Positions 41,935-50,642 of a stretch of 64,000 nucleotides of DNA are shown here, piece after piece. This stretch comes from Actinomadura rifamycini DSM 43936. Lineage in GTDB: Bacteria; Actinomycetota; Actinomycetes; Streptosporangiales; Streptosporangiaceae. The stretch is taken from NCBI RefSeq assembly GCF_000425065.1, contig NZ_AULB01000003.1:372001-436000 (forward strand), in the 5' to 3' direction. Below the pieces are notes generated by a model. The model was not told the DNA's origin. It ran no database searches and was given only the letters and a program-made list of their open reading frames with translations. Both the position numbers and the translations under genes were made by a program. Positions within the stretch are counted from its first letter, which is position 1; every line of letters begins with the position of its first letter.

Positions 41935-43748
41935 CGGAACACCCCGGCGCCGCGCTCCGCCGGGCCGACCGCCGCGCGGAAGGCCGCGAACAGCTCGCGT
42001 CCGGTGCCCCACCCGCGGTCGGGGTCGGGCACGCCCCCCTCCGGCTCCCGCGCGGCGAACTCCTCGTCGGGCACCAGCACCTCGAGCAGGCCCTTGTCGG
42101 CGTCGAGCCGGACGACGTCGCCGTCCCGGACGCGCGCGAGCGGGCCGCCCGCGGCCGCCTCGGGCGACGCGTGGATCGCGGCGGGCACGGCCCCCGACGC
42201 GCCCGACAGCCGCCCGTCCGTCACCAGCGCGACCTTGTGGCCGCGATCCTGCAGGACGCCGAGCGGCGTGATCAGCCGGTGCAGTTCGGGCATCCCGTCG
42301 GCGCGCGGGCCCTGCAGCCGGACGACCGCGACGACGTCCCGGTCGAGCTCTCCCGCGGCGAACGCGTCCTGCAACCGCTCCTGCGACTCGAAGACCCGTG
42401 CCGGGGCCTCGACCGCCCGGTGCTCGGGCCGGACCGCGGACACCTTGACCACCGCGCGGCCCAGGTTGCCGCGGACCGTCCGCAGGCCGCCGTGCGTGTC
42501 GAACGGCTCCGCGACGGGGCGCAGGACGGCCGGGTCGCCCGTGGCGGCGGGGCCGTCCTCCCAGACGACGCGGCCGCCGTCGAGCCGCGGCACCTTCCGG
42601 TACTCGGCGAGGGTGGCGCCGCCGACCGTGCGGGCGTCCTCGTGCAGCAGCCCGGCGTCGATCAGCTCGCCGATGAGGAACGCGGTGCCGCCCGCGGCGT
42701 GGAAGTGGTTGATGTCGGCCGTGCCGGACGGGTACAGCTGCGTGAGCATCGGGGTGACCTGCGACAGCTCGTCGAAGTCGTCCCAGGTCAGCTCGATGCC
42801 GGCGGCGGCGGCCATCGCGGGCAGGTGCAGCGTGTGGTTCGTGGAGCCGCCGGTCGCGAGCAGCGCGACGATCGCGTTGGCGAACGCGCGCTCGTCCAGC
42901 ATCTCGCCGACCGGGGTGTACTCGTCGGCGAGGTCGGTGATCTGCAGGACGCGGCGCCCGGCGGCGGCGGTGAGCCCCTCGCGCAGGTCGGTGCCCGGCG
43001 GGACGAAGCTCGCGCCCGGCAGGTGCAGGCCCATGACCTCCATGAGGAGCTGGTTGGAGTTCGCGGTGCCGTAGAAGGTGCAGGTGCCCGGCGAGTGGTA
43101 GGACGCGGCCTCCGCGGCGAGCAGCTCGTCGCGGCCGATCTCCCCGGCGGCGTAGCGCTTGCGGACCTTCGCCTTCTCCGCGTTCGGCAGCCCGGACGCC
43201 ATCGGCCCGGCGGGCACGAGGACCGCAGGCAGGTGCCCGAACGACAGCGCGCCGATCACGAGCCCGGGGACGATCTTGTCGCAGACCCCGAGCAGCAGCA
43301 TGCCGTCGAACATGTCGTGCGAGAGGGCCACCGCCGTCGCCATCGCCACCACGTCCCGGCTGAACAGCGACAGCTCCATGCCCGCGCGGCCCTGCGTGAT
43401 GCCGTCGCACATGGCCGGGACGCCGCCCGCGAACTGCGCGGTGCCGCCCGCCCGGCGGATCGCGGCCTTCAGGACGTCCGGGTAGTCCTTGAGCGGCTGG
43501 TGCGCCGACAGCATGTCGTTGTAGGACGACACGATCGCGATGTTCGGCGTGACGTCGCCGCGCAGCCACAGCTTGTCCTGGACGCCGCACGCCGCGAAGC
43601 CGTGCGCGAGGTTCGCGCACCCCATGCCGCCGCGCACCGGGCCCTCCGTACGGGCGTCGCGGATCCGGCCCAGGTACTCCTCGCGGCGGTCGGCGCTCCG
43701 CTCCGCGATGCGCCGCGTCACCTCTGCCAGCACGGGATGCACAGCCAT
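41931..43748 (-). CDS. edd: Phosphogluconate dehydratase
   Basis: 605 residues, the usual Edd length. Family features are [40 protein letters not shown], cluster-Cys regions [20 protein letters not shown] and [40 protein letters not shown], and [20 protein letters not shown]. It dehydrates 6-phosphogluconate to KDPG using a 4Fe-4S cluster. ATG 43748 has CTGGAG upstream; an earlier in-frame start lacks family sequence. First gene of the operon, divergent from a ROK regulator. Confidence 0.94.
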   Translation of the reverse strand: MAVHPVLAEVTRRIAERSADRREEYLGRIRDARTEGPVRGGMGCANLAHGFAACGVQDKLWLRGDVTPNIAIVSSYNDMLSAHQPLKDYPDVLKAAIRRAGGTAQFAGGVPAMCDGITQGRAGMELSLFSRDVVAMATAVALSHDMFDGMLLLGVCDKIVPGLVIGALSFGHLPAVLVPAGPMASGLPNAEKAKVRKRYAAGEIGRDELLAAEAASYHSPGTCTFYGTANSNQLLMEVMGLHLPGASFVPPGTDLREGLTAAAGRRVLQITDLADEYTPVGEMLDERAFANAIVALLATGGSTNHTLHLPAMAAAAGIELTWDDFDELSQVTPMLTQLYPSGTADINHFHAAGGTAFLIGELIDAGLLHEDARTVGGATLAEYRKVPRLDGGRVVWEDGPAATGDPAVLRPVAEPFDTHGGLRTVRGNLGRAVVKVSAVRPEHRAVEAPARVFESQERLQDAFAAGELDRDVVAVVRLQGPRADGMPELHRLITPLGVLQDRGHKVALVTDGRLSGASGAVPAAIHASPEAAAGGPLARVRDGDVVRLDADKGLLEVLVPDEEFAAREPEGGVPDPDRGWGTGRELFAAFRAAVGPAERGAGVFR

Positions 43749-43825
43749 TCGATGCTCCAGACGGGGGGATGGACAGGGGAAGCCCGTTTCGCAAACTATC
43801 GAGACATAAGCTGTCCGCACAACCC

Positions 43826-43853
43826 ACTTAGAAAGTCTGACTTACAAAAGTCT
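43826..43853. promoter_or_regulatory. Tandem operator between edd and ROK genes
   Basis: Two near-identical copies, ACTTAGAAAGTCT (43826-43838) and ACTTACAAAAGTCT (43840-43853). Each copy is itself an inverted repeat ACTT...AAGT. They sit in the 157-bp region between the divergent genes, beside a TTGTGC / GATAGT promoter-like pair pointing to edd. This is the expected site for the ROK repressor. Confidence 0.65.
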
Positions 43854-43905
43854 CCGAGGTTTCACCAACTGGACGCACCGAAGACCCGCGTGCTTGACTG
43901 GCCGG

Positions 43906-45018
43906 ATGCCCGTCACCCCGGCCACGACCGGCGACGTGCTCCGCCTCATCCGCGAGCACGGCGTCGACACCCGCGCGGACATCGCGCGCCACACCGGACT
44001 GTCGCGTCCCACCGTGGCGTCCCGCGTCGCCGACCTCATCGGCCGCGGCCTCGTGGTGGAGCGCGCCGACGGGCCGTCCACCGGCGGCCGTCCCCCCGCC
44101 CGCCTGCGGTTCCACGCGGCCGGCGGGGCGGTCTTGGTCGCCAACCTCGGCCAGTCCCGCGGGCAGCTCGCCGTCTGCGACCTCGCCGGGACGATCCTCG
44201 CCCGCGCCGACGGGCCCCCGGCCGACGTCTCCCCCGACACCACCATCCCGAACCTGCTCGACCTGTGGTGCGCGCTCCTCAAGGACGCGGGCGTCCCGGC
44301 CGAAGCCGTCCGGGGCGTCGGCCTCGGCGTCCCGGACGCCGTCGAGCACGTCGCGGGCCGCTGGGACGCCGTCGAGATCGGCCCGCGCGTCCGCGCGCGG
44401 TTCGACGTCCCCGCCTACCTCGACAACGAGGTCAACGCGGCCGCGCTCGGCGAGCACCAGGCGCACCCGGGCGTGGACGACCTGCTGTTCGTGAAGATCT
44501 CCACCGGCATCGGCGCCGCGATCATCGCGGGCGGCGCCATCCAGCGCGGCGCGCTGGGCGCGGCCGGGGAGATCGCGCACGTGCCCGTCCCGACCGAGAC
44601 CGAGCGGCCGTGCCGCTGCGGCAACGTCAACTGCGTCGAGGCGGTCGCGGGCGGCGCCGCGCTGCTCGCCCGCTCGCCCGCCGCCGACCTGCCCGCCCTC
44701 GCCGCGCTGGCCCGCGCCGGCGACCCCGCCACCGTCGCGCTGCTGCGCGACGCGGGCCGCCGCATCGGCGAGGTCGTCGCCACCGCCGTCAACCTGCTGA
44801 ACCCCGCGGTCGTCGTGCTCGGCGGCGACCTCGTCGGCGCGGACGAACCGCTCATCGCGGGCCTGCGGGAGATCGTCTACCGCCGCGCCACGGGCCTGGC
44901 CACCCGCAGCCTGCGCATCGAGCCCGCCCGCCTCGGCGAGACCGCCGGCCTGACCGGCTGCGCCGCGATGGTCCTCGGCAAGATCCTCTCCCCCACCGCC
45001 GTCGACGCCGCGACCTGA
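43906..45018 (+). CDS. ROK-family transcriptional repressor
   Basis: 370 residues. The N-terminal winged HTH has TTGDVLRLIREHGVDTRADI then ARHTGLSRPTVASRVADLIG. The ROK kinase-like domain follows with GVGLGVPDAVEHVAG, the signature FVKISTGIGAAIIAGGAIQR, and the zinc-binding CRCGNVNCVEAVAGG. It probably senses a sugar or sugar phosphate and controls the divergent edd-glk-eda operon. ATG 43906; TTG 43894 is possible. Confidence 0.9.
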   Translation: MPVTPATTGDVLRLIREHGVDTRADIARHTGLSRPTVASRVADLIGRGLVVERADGPSTGGRPPARLRFHAAGGAVLVANLGQSRGQLAVCDLAGTILARADGPPADVSPDTTIPNLLDLWCALLKDAGVPAEAVRGVGLGVPDAVEHVAGRWDAVEIGPRVRARFDVPAYLDNEVNAAALGEHQAHPGVDDLLFVKISTGIGAAIIAGGAIQRGALGAAGEIAHVPVPTETERPCRCGNVNCVEAVAGGAALLARSPAADLPALAALARAGDPATVALLRDAGRRIGEVVATAVNLLNPAVVVLGGDLVGADEPLIAGLREIVYRRATGLATRSLRIEPARLGETAGLTGCAAMVLGKILSPTAVDAAT

Positions 45019-45031
45019 GCGGCGGCCGCCG

Positions 45032-45439
45032 TCAGGGCGCTTCGGCGTCCGGCCGGCCGGCGTCCCAGCGCAGGCCGGACTCCGTTCCCGCCTCCGCCGG
45101 CGGCCGGGGCGCCCGGTCGACGAACCATTCGGGGCGGCCGAGGCGGTCGCGCCGGACGCCGACGGCCGCGGTGCGGTTGCGGCCCTCGGGGTCGACCGAG
45201 TCCAGCTCTTCCTCGATGTGCGTCTCGATCAGCTCCAGCGGGGACAGTCCCGCCTCGGCGGCGTCGTGCCGCAGCGCGTCGGCGTACTCCGCCAGGACGT
45301 CCTCGGGGAGGACGAGTCGTGGCCGCCGGTGGAGCGGCCGCCCGGCGCGGGCGGTCACCTCGTAGACGCCGGGCGCCGCCCCGGTGACGGTGTACCCGAG
45401 GCGGCGGAGCCGGGCGACGAGGCCGGCGGCCACGTCCAT
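45032..45439 (-). CDS. Small cytoplasmic protein, candidate immunity to the EndoU-like toxin
   Basis: 135 residues without signal peptide or membrane segment. It opens MDVAAGLVARLRRLGYTVTG, has a possible small alpha/beta domain (VYEVTARAGRPLHRRPRLVL) and an acidic helix-rich part (LSPLELIETHIEEELDSVDP). I do not recognise the family. Its ATG shares one base with the stop of the predicted secreted RNase (TGATG), so both are translated from one message. Toxin followed directly by a coupled small gene is the usual toxin-immunity layout; that role is inference. Confidence 0.6.
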   Translation of the reverse strand: MDVAAGLVARLRRLGYTVTGAAPGVYEVTARAGRPLHRRPRLVLPEDVLAEYADALRHDAAEAGLSPLELIETHIEEELDSVDPEGRNRTAAVGVRRDRLGRPEWFVDRAPRPPAEAGTESGLRWDAGRPDAEAP

Positions 45440-46002
45440 CAGCAGTGCGACCCGGACGGGTAGCTCGTGATGATGTTGTTGCCGCTCCCGACGACCATCT
45501 TGAAGATCTGCTTGCGCACGACCTGATTGGTCCGGATGTTCCGGAGGTACAGGACCCGCGAGTAGCACGACTTTCCGCCGCTGTGCTTCGACCTGTCGGG
45601 ATCGGAGGTGTTGTGGCTCATCGCGAGGTCGGCGATGTCCCGCCAATTCTGGTACGTCCCGGCCGCCATGCGCTCGAAGTCGCCCCTGTGGCGCCACAGA
45701 ATGTGCCGGTACCCCCAAGTCGGGGACGAACTGTGCTTCGGGCCGCCGCAGCGCAGCGCGAAGTCGACGACGCGGTTCTTGGTGAACAACCGCACCAGCT
45801 TCTGCGGGTCGGTGCTGCGCCCGCAGGCGCCCCACGGCGGCGCCGCCTGCACCTGGACCCGCCCCGCCTCCGATGCCGGGCTCGCCGCCCACACCAGCCG
45901 ATCGTCCGACGAAGGCGCGGCCTGCGCCGGCGCCGCACCGGCCGTGCCGACAATGGCGGCGACGACGGACGCGCACAAGAGTTTGGCTCGCATGCGCGAC
46001 AT
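45439..46002 (-). CDS. Predicted secreted EndoU-like RNase/toxin
   Basis: 187 residues. A Sec signal peptide (LLCASVVAAIVGTAGAAPAQ, cleavage near A28) precedes the domain. This has GYRHILWRHRGDF with H100 and H105, GTYQNWRDIADLAMSHNTS, YSRVLYLRNIRTNQVVRKQI with K168 shortly after, and an IITSYP ending at 177-182. Two His, a Lys and a final (I/V)I-T-(A/S)-YP strand match BECR-fold RNases of the bacterial EndoU type, used as toxin domains. It is a free-standing secreted protein, not fused to a large delivery protein. ATG 46002 (or 45993). Confidence 0.6.
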   Translation of the reverse strand: MSRMRAKLLCASVVAAIVGTAGAAPAQAAPSSDDRLVWAASPASEAGRVQVQAAPPWGACGRSTDPQKLVRLFTKNRVVDFALRCGGPKHSSSPTWGYRHILWRHRGDFERMAAGTYQNWRDIADLAMSHNTSDPDRSKHSGGKSCYSRVLYLRNIRTNQVVRKQIFKMVVGSGNNIITSYPSGSHC

Positions 46003-46342
46003 CGTATATTGCACTCCCTGCCATTCGACACCCACTTTCCGCTGCACTCGCAAAACGTGGGGATAAGTGAGTTTCCAAGCAAGTCGAATGGGAACAAAAT
46101 AATAAATCCAGGCAATGTCGCTAGAAATACGTCGATCACCGTCGACCGCCGGCCGTCCGGCTCGTCGCCGGCCTCGCCTCCGCGAGGGGCCGTCCGCGGG
46201 GCGGCTTCGCCCGCGAGGCGACCGGCACGGCCCGCGCCCCCGGCCGATCCCGGCCGGGACCGCTCCGGTAACTTCATCGACGTCCCCGCCCCGTTCGCAT
46301 TAACCTGATCAAGCAGTGTCACAACGAGGTCAGGGGCGGTGC
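46003..46342. other. 340-bp AT-rich divergent promoter region
   Basis: No gene. The part 46050-46135 is strikingly AT-rich for this genome (for example GGGAACAAAATAATAAATCC) and probably holds the promoter of the secreted RNase gene. The right side has CCTGATCAAG (46304-46313) 30 bases before the next gene, a motif repeated before the gene at 49133. GC-rich inverted sequence lies at about 46160-46220. Confidence 0.5.
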
Positions 46343-47062
46343 ATGGACTCGTTCTTCCCGGCGGTGCCGTCGGGCTCCGGCACTCCCGCGGCACGAGGCG
46401 GCGGCGGCCTCACCGGGCGCGCCGCGCCCGGTGTCCACCGGCCGGGCGAGATGTCGCTCGGCGGCGACGGCACCCGCACGCAGCACTGGGAGAGCATCGG
46501 CCCCCGCACCCGCCAGCGCCTGGCCGAACTGTCGGGCACCGCCATTGACTGGTTCGCCAACGTCGACGGGTCGAGCGGTGACGGCCGCAGCTACGCCGTC
46601 ACCTTCGGGGAGTCGGGCCTGTCGATCGCCGAGCCCCGCGTGAACACCGACCACCGCCCGGTCTACGCGATCTCGTCCTTCCAGTTCGCGCCGGGCTCCC
46701 TGCGGCACGTCCAGGTGCACCACCGTCCCGGGCCCCGCGCGGCCGGGCCGTCCGCCCCCGGGGAGGCGCCCCCGGACCTCGGCCTGACCCGCCTGGCCCG
46801 CGGCGTGCTCGGCAACCTGCCGCCGCAGGCGCAGGAACTGCTCCAGGCCCCCTTCCTCTCCGGCCGGCAGGTCCAGAGCAACGACTGGTACTACCAGGGG
46901 TTCGAGCACCGCTTCGACGTCTTCTTCTTCTACCTGGCCGGCGCGAAGGACGTGACGGTCGCTGCCGGATCCATGATCGTCCCGGCGGGTCACACCCCCG
47001 CCACCGCGCACTGGACGCTCACCTGCTACCGGGCCTCGGTGGCACGAAGGATCGGCCGCTGA
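46343..47062 (+). CDS. Protein of unknown function upstream of J-domain protein
   Basis: 239 residues without signal or membrane segment. The N-terminal 40 residues are Gly/Ala-rich; later stretches include TAIDWFANVDGSSGDGRSYA, VYAISSFQFAPGSLRHVQVH and WYYQGFEHRFDVFFFYLAGA. No family recognised. ATG 46343 has AGGGGCGG upstream; GTG 46316 is possible. It is followed after two bases by the J-domain gene, so the two are probably one operon. Confidence 0.6.
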   Translation: MDSFFPAVPSGSGTPAARGGGGLTGRAAPGVHRPGEMSLGGDGTRTQHWESIGPRTRQRLAELSGTAIDWFANVDGSSGDGRSYAVTFGESGLSIAEPRVNTDHRPVYAISSFQFAPGSLRHVQVHHRPGPRAAGPSAPGEAPPDLGLTRLARGVLGNLPPQAQELLQAPFLSGRQVQSNDWYYQGFEHRFDVFFFYLAGAKDVTVAAGSMIVPAGHTPATAHWTLTCYRASVARRIGR

Positions 47063-47064
47063 CC

Positions 47065-48060
47065 TTGTCCACCCTGTTCGGCGAACTGCAGGGCAACGAC
47101 GCCTACGAGATCCTGGGCGTCCGCCCGGACGCCTCGGCGGACGAGATCCGGCGGGCCTGGCGGAAGCAGGCGAGCGCGCACCACCCCGACCGGGTCACCG
47201 ACCCGGAGGCCAAGGCCGCGGCCGAGGACCGCCTCCGCCTGATCAACGCCGCCCGCGACGTCCTCACCACCCGGCGCGCGGCCTACGACGGCGCGCGCCG
47301 CGGCCCCGCGGCGGACCGCCCGGAGGCGGACGGCCCCGGCGTCCACGACCCGTGGGAGGAGGCCGAGGAGGTCGCCGAGGACCCCTGGGACACCGCCGCG
47401 CCCGGGACGCCCGCCACCGGAGCGCCGAACGATCCGTGGGCGGGCGCGTACGCGGGACGCCGCCCCCCGCCGCCTCCCTACCCGCCGCCCCCGTACCCGC
47501 CGCCGCCCGGGTTCGCGCCGCCGCCGAACTCCGACGACCCGTACTCCCCGCAGCCGCCGAACGTCCCGCACCCCCCGCCGCCGCCCCGCGCTCCGCGCTC
47601 CAAGCTCGGTCCGGACTCCCGCTTCGCCCTCGGATGCGCGGGCCTCGCCGCCACGTTCTGGTTCGGGGTGCTGGCGGTCGGCGTCTACGGCGCTTTCCTG
47701 TCGCCCGACGACGCCCCCGATCCCCCGCCGCCGATCCCCGCCGATCTCGCCGGGACCTGGACCGGAAAGATCACGGAGAAGGGCGGGAAGGAGGGCGGCT
47801 GGAAGGCGAAGTTCGTCCTCAGGAAAGGCGAGCAGGGCGGCAAGGCGACCTACCGGGACGGGAAGTGCACCGGCTCGTTCGTCACGGTCTCCTACCGGGA
47901 GGGGATCCTGACGCTGGACACCACGTTCCCCGCCGACAAGCCCGACTGCGACGGCGGCGACGTCCGCCTGAGCCTCCGCGACGACGGCAGGCTCGACGCC
48001 GTCTACCCTCCGGCCGGAGAGCGGAAGGTCGAGGCGGCCGGCAAGCTCCGCCGCAAATGA
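47065..48060 (+). CDS. Membrane-anchored J-domain protein
   Basis: 331 residues. The N-terminal J domain (about 11-70) has DAYEILGVRPDASADEIRRA, the HPD motif in ASAHHPDRV, and RLRLINAARDVL. A long Pro-rich linker (PPPPPYPPPPYPPPPG and similar) leads to one membrane segment (about 192-212, GLAATFWFGVLAVGVYGAFL) and an extracytoplasmic domain (DLAGTWTGKITEKGGKEGGW to the end) that looks like a small beta-barrel. The J domain should stimulate DnaK inside the cell; the outer part may sense or bind something. TTG 47065 start, no strong ribosome site. Confidence 0.82.
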   Translation: MSTLFGELQGNDAYEILGVRPDASADEIRRAWRKQASAHHPDRVTDPEAKAAAEDRLRLINAARDVLTTRRAAYDGARRGPAADRPEADGPGVHDPWEEAEEVAEDPWDTAAPGTPATGAPNDPWAGAYAGRRPPPPPYPPPPYPPPPGFAPPPNSDDPYSPQPPNVPHPPPPPRAPRSKLGPDSRFALGCAGLAATFWFGVLAVGVYGAFLSPDDAPDPPPPIPADLAGTWTGKITEKGGKEGGWKAKFVLRKGEQGGKATYRDGKCTGSFVTVSYREGILTLDTTFPADKPDCDGGDVRLSLRDDGRLDAVYPPAGERKVEAAGKLRRK

Positions 48061-48090
48061 CCCCTCATACCGGTCCGCGCGGGTGAGGGG
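48061..48090 (+). terminator. Hairpin after J-domain gene
   Basis: CCCCTCA and TGAGGGG flank a 16-base GC-rich loop between the convergent J-domain and alpha/beta hydrolase genes. Confidence 0.45.
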
Positions 48091-48094
48091 GCCG

Positions 48095-48964
48095 TCAGCG
48101 GGCGGTGTCGAGGACCTCGTGCAGCTTGCGGGCGAACTCCTCCGGCTTGCCCGTCTGGCCGAACTCGCCGCCGAGGAAGCCGCCGTGGTGGCTCGGGAAC
48201 ACCGTCGCCCGCCGACCGAGCAGTTCGGCCGTCGCCACCGCGGAGCGCCCGGTGAAGACGCCGTCCGACTCCTCGCCGACGGCGATGACGATCCGGGTCG
48301 GCGCGGCGGCCAGCGCCGCGGCGTCGGGCCGGTAGCCGCTGACCGCCCAGGACCGGTCGGACAGGAGCGGGTCGTCGCGGGAGCCGTCGTCCTCGGCCGG
48401 CATCCCGAACGCGGCGGGGTCCGGCGCGGGCTGCGCGAAGTACTCCTCGGTGAACTCGCCCCGCCAGGACGTCATCGCGATGAACGCCGCCATCCCGGCG
48501 CCCCAGCCCTTGGCCTGGTAGGCGTCCCGGATGCCCGCCCGCGCGCGCTCGGCGGCCTCGGCGTCGGGCACCACCGACAGGAGCGGCGGCTCGTGCGCCA
48601 CCAGGGTCGCCACGTCGCCGGGGTGGGCCGTCACGAGGGCGAGCGCGGTCACCGCGCCGCCGCTGCTGGCGAACATCTCGACCGGGCCCGCGCCGAGCGC
48701 CTCGATGAGGGCGTGCAGGTCCGCGGCCTGGACCTCCGCCGCGTGGTCGTCCCGGCCGTCCTTGCGGACGCTGCGGCCCAGGCCGCGCGGGTCGTAGGTG
48801 ACCACGGTGCGCTCGGGGAAGAGGGCCGCCAGGGTGGTGAAGCCGGCGGCGTCCATGGGGTGGCCGATCATGACGAGCGGCGGACGCCCGTCCGCGGGCG
48901 GCAGCGGACCGCGGACGTCGTAGACGAGGTCGGCCCCGGGCGTCTGAAGTGTCTGCGTCTCCAT
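48095..48964 (-). CDS. Alpha/beta hydrolase
   Basis: 289 residues. Fold markers are PPLVMIGHPMDAAGFTTLAA (oxyanion region), VVTYDPRGLGRS, the nucleophile elbow FASSGGAVTALALV, an acid in the IVIAVGEESDGVF strand region, and the catalytic His in FPSHHGGFLGG. There is no signal peptide. The substrate is unknown. ATG 48964. Confidence 0.85.
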   Translation of the reverse strand: METQTLQTPGADLVYDVRGPLPPADGRPPLVMIGHPMDAAGFTTLAALFPERTVVTYDPRGLGRSVRKDGRDDHAAEVQAADLHALIEALGAGPVEMFASSGGAVTALALVTAHPGDVATLVAHEPPLLSVVPDAEAAERARAGIRDAYQAKGWGAGMAAFIAMTSWRGEFTEEYFAQPAPDPAAFGMPAEDDGSRDDPLLSDRSWAVSGYRPDAAALAAAPTRIVIAVGEESDGVFTGRSAVATAELLGRRATVFPSHHGGFLGGEFGQTGKPEEFARKLHEVLDTAR

Positions 48965-49103
48965 GCCCGTACCGACTCCGCCCGCGCCGGAAACTCATCG
49001 TGGCGCGCCCCCGATTCGCCGCGCCTTTTCCGGCCGGACGGGAGAAAGATCTACCATGCGCGCCTTTGGATGACGTCTGCTTTGTTGTCCGGGATGGGTA
49101 TTA

Positions 49104-49113
49104 CCTGATCAGG
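49104..49113. promoter_or_regulatory. CCTGATCAGG palindrome before the hydrolase-like gene
   Basis: A 10-bp perfect palindrome within TTACCTGATCAGGCGG, 20 bases before ATG 49133. The sequence TTAACCTGATCAAGCAG stands in the same position before the gene at 46343, and both are followed by GGCGGTGC shortly before the ATG. A shared start-site element or operator is possible. Confidence 0.35.
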
Positions 49114-49132
49114 CGGCGACCAAGGCGGTGCG

Positions 49133-49981
49133 ATGGCGGAAGAGCGCGACGCGATCCTGTGGGGCGCCGCGGGCGACGATCTCGCGGGATCGGACTTTCC
49201 GCGCTTGGACGAACGGTACGGCCCGCTGGGGATCCGGCGCGTCTACCAGCGGCCGCGCGACGGCGTCCCGCGGACGTGGGCGGCGTCGAACGCCGCCGCG
49301 GACGTGGGGGAACGGGCGAGCTGCTGGTCCGGGAAGCCGGACATGCGGGCCGTCGCGTCCGGAACGCTGGACGAGCGGATCCGCGGATTCCTGCGCAGCA
49401 TCCCGAAACAGCACCTCGCATTCGTCACCATTTGGCATGAACCGGACGCGAAACTGAAGAACGGCACTTTCTCGCTGTCCACCTACCGGGCGGGATTCCG
49501 CCGGTTCTGCCGGCTGGTCAAGCAGGTGCAGGACGACGGATGGGCGCGGCTGCACACGGTGCAGATCGTCACGACGTGGGCCGGGACGAATCCGGCGAAG
49601 GGGCGCACGTACGCGGACATGTGGCCCGGGGACGGCCTGGTCGACTGCTACGGCGCGGACGGCTACTCCCACGTCGGGTCGGCGGAGTCGCTGTGGGGTC
49701 CGGCGGTCGCGTTCGCCCGGTCGCGCGGCGTCCCGTGGTGCGTCCCCGAGATCGGTTACGGCGACCGGGGGACGCGGGACGCGGCGTGGATGGACGACCA
49801 GGTCGCGTACCTGGCCTCGACCGCGGCGGGCGGACGGCACACGCGGTGCGCCTTCGCGTGCTGGTTCGACACCGCCGGGCCGATCTCGCGCCCCACCCCG
49901 GGCGGCGACCGGGCGTGGATCGCCGCGGCGCGGCGGGCGTCGCGGGAGTACCGCTACGACCACACCCGCTTCGTCCTCTAG
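49133..49981 (+). CDS. Glycoside hydrolase clan A-like (GH26-like) protein
   Basis: 282 residues in a TIM-barrel-like layout. The likely acid/base Glu is in FVTIWHEPDAKLKNG, the likely nucleophile Glu in VPWCVPEIGYGDRG, with LVDCYGADGYSHVGSAESLW between. Spacing suits retaining clan A enzymes such as GH26 mannanases. There is no signal peptide, which is odd for a polysaccharide-degrading enzyme, so the product may act inside the cell or may not be an enzyme. ATG 49133. Confidence 0.7.
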   Translation: MAEERDAILWGAAGDDLAGSDFPRLDERYGPLGIRRVYQRPRDGVPRTWAASNAAADVGERASCWSGKPDMRAVASGTLDERIRGFLRSIPKQHLAFVTIWHEPDAKLKNGTFSLSTYRAGFRRFCRLVKQVQDDGWARLHTVQIVTTWAGTNPAKGRTYADMWPGDGLVDCYGADGYSHVGSAESLWGPAVAFARSRGVPWCVPEIGYGDRGTRDAAWMDDQVAYLASTAAGGRHTRCAFACWFDTAGPISRPTPGGDRAWIAAARRASREYRYDHTRFVL

Positions 49982-50030
49982 GACCTCTTAGAATCGGCCT
50001 GCCCGATTTCTCCCTTCATGGAGGTCCCGC

Positions 50031-50642
50031 GTGCGGTCCGCTCGTCCCGTCCTGCTGCGCGGCGGCCTCCTGATCGGCGGGACGCTCCTGGGGCTGGTGC
50101 TGGTCTACGCGGCCCGCCTGTGGTGGGGGACGACGGCTTCGGCGATCGCGGCCGTGCTCGGGATGATCGCCAACGCCTGGGCGCTGGGCTACCTCTACGC
50201 GAGCGGGCGGTCGTTCCGGTTCTCGGGCGTGCCGCTCGGCTGCGGCATGCTGGCCCTGTTCCTCATGTACGTGGTGGGCGCCTCCGCCGCGCGGGACATC
50301 GCGCTGCTCCGGGTCGGGACCGATATCGACGCGGTCGTGGACCGGACCTGGACGACGAAAGGCCGCGGTTTCCCCCAGCACCACTGCACGCTGCGCCGGA
50401 CCGACGGCACCCCGATCGAGCGGGCGATGGACAGCGCCTGCGACGGCCGCGAGCCCGGCGACGTCATCCCGGTCGTGCTCGACCGGCGCGGACGGCTCGC
50501 GCCGGTGGCCGGCTCGAAGTCCGACATGTCCGCCACGGGAGAGCTTCAGGTCATAGCGGGCGCCGGTCTGGTGATCCTGGTGTCGGTCGCGCTCGCCGCC
50601 CGCCCCGCCGCTAGGGGTGCAGGGCCTCGTCCGGGGCGGTGA
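50031..50642 (+). CDS. Membrane protein of unknown function
   Basis: 203 residues with membrane segments at about 8-27 (LLRGGLLIGGTLLGLVLVYA), 34-56, 64-84 (GVPLGCGMLALFLMYVVGAS) and near the C-terminus (VIAGAGLVILVSVALAARPA). Between the third and fourth is an outside domain of about 85 residues with two Cys (HHCTLRRTDG, DSACDGREPG). Family not recognised; the layout recalls the protein at 1865-2836. GTG 50031 has GGAGG upstream. It overlaps the convergent DUF1349 gene by 32 bases. Confidence 0.72.
   Translation: MRSARPVLLRGGLLIGGTLLGLVLVYAARLWWGTTASAIAAVLGMIANAWALGYLYASGRSFRFSGVPLGCGMLALFLMYVVGASAARDIALLRVGTDIDAVVDRTWTTKGRGFPQHHCTLRRTDGTPIERAMDSACDGREPGDVIPVVLDRRGRLAPVAGSKSDMSATGELQVIAGAGLVILVSVALAARPAARGAGPRPGR

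Noticed and set aside
47461..47600. Pro-codon repeats as a tandem DNA repeat
   Set aside because: They are the Pro-rich linker of the J-domain protein; codons vary and no DNA-level unit is kept.
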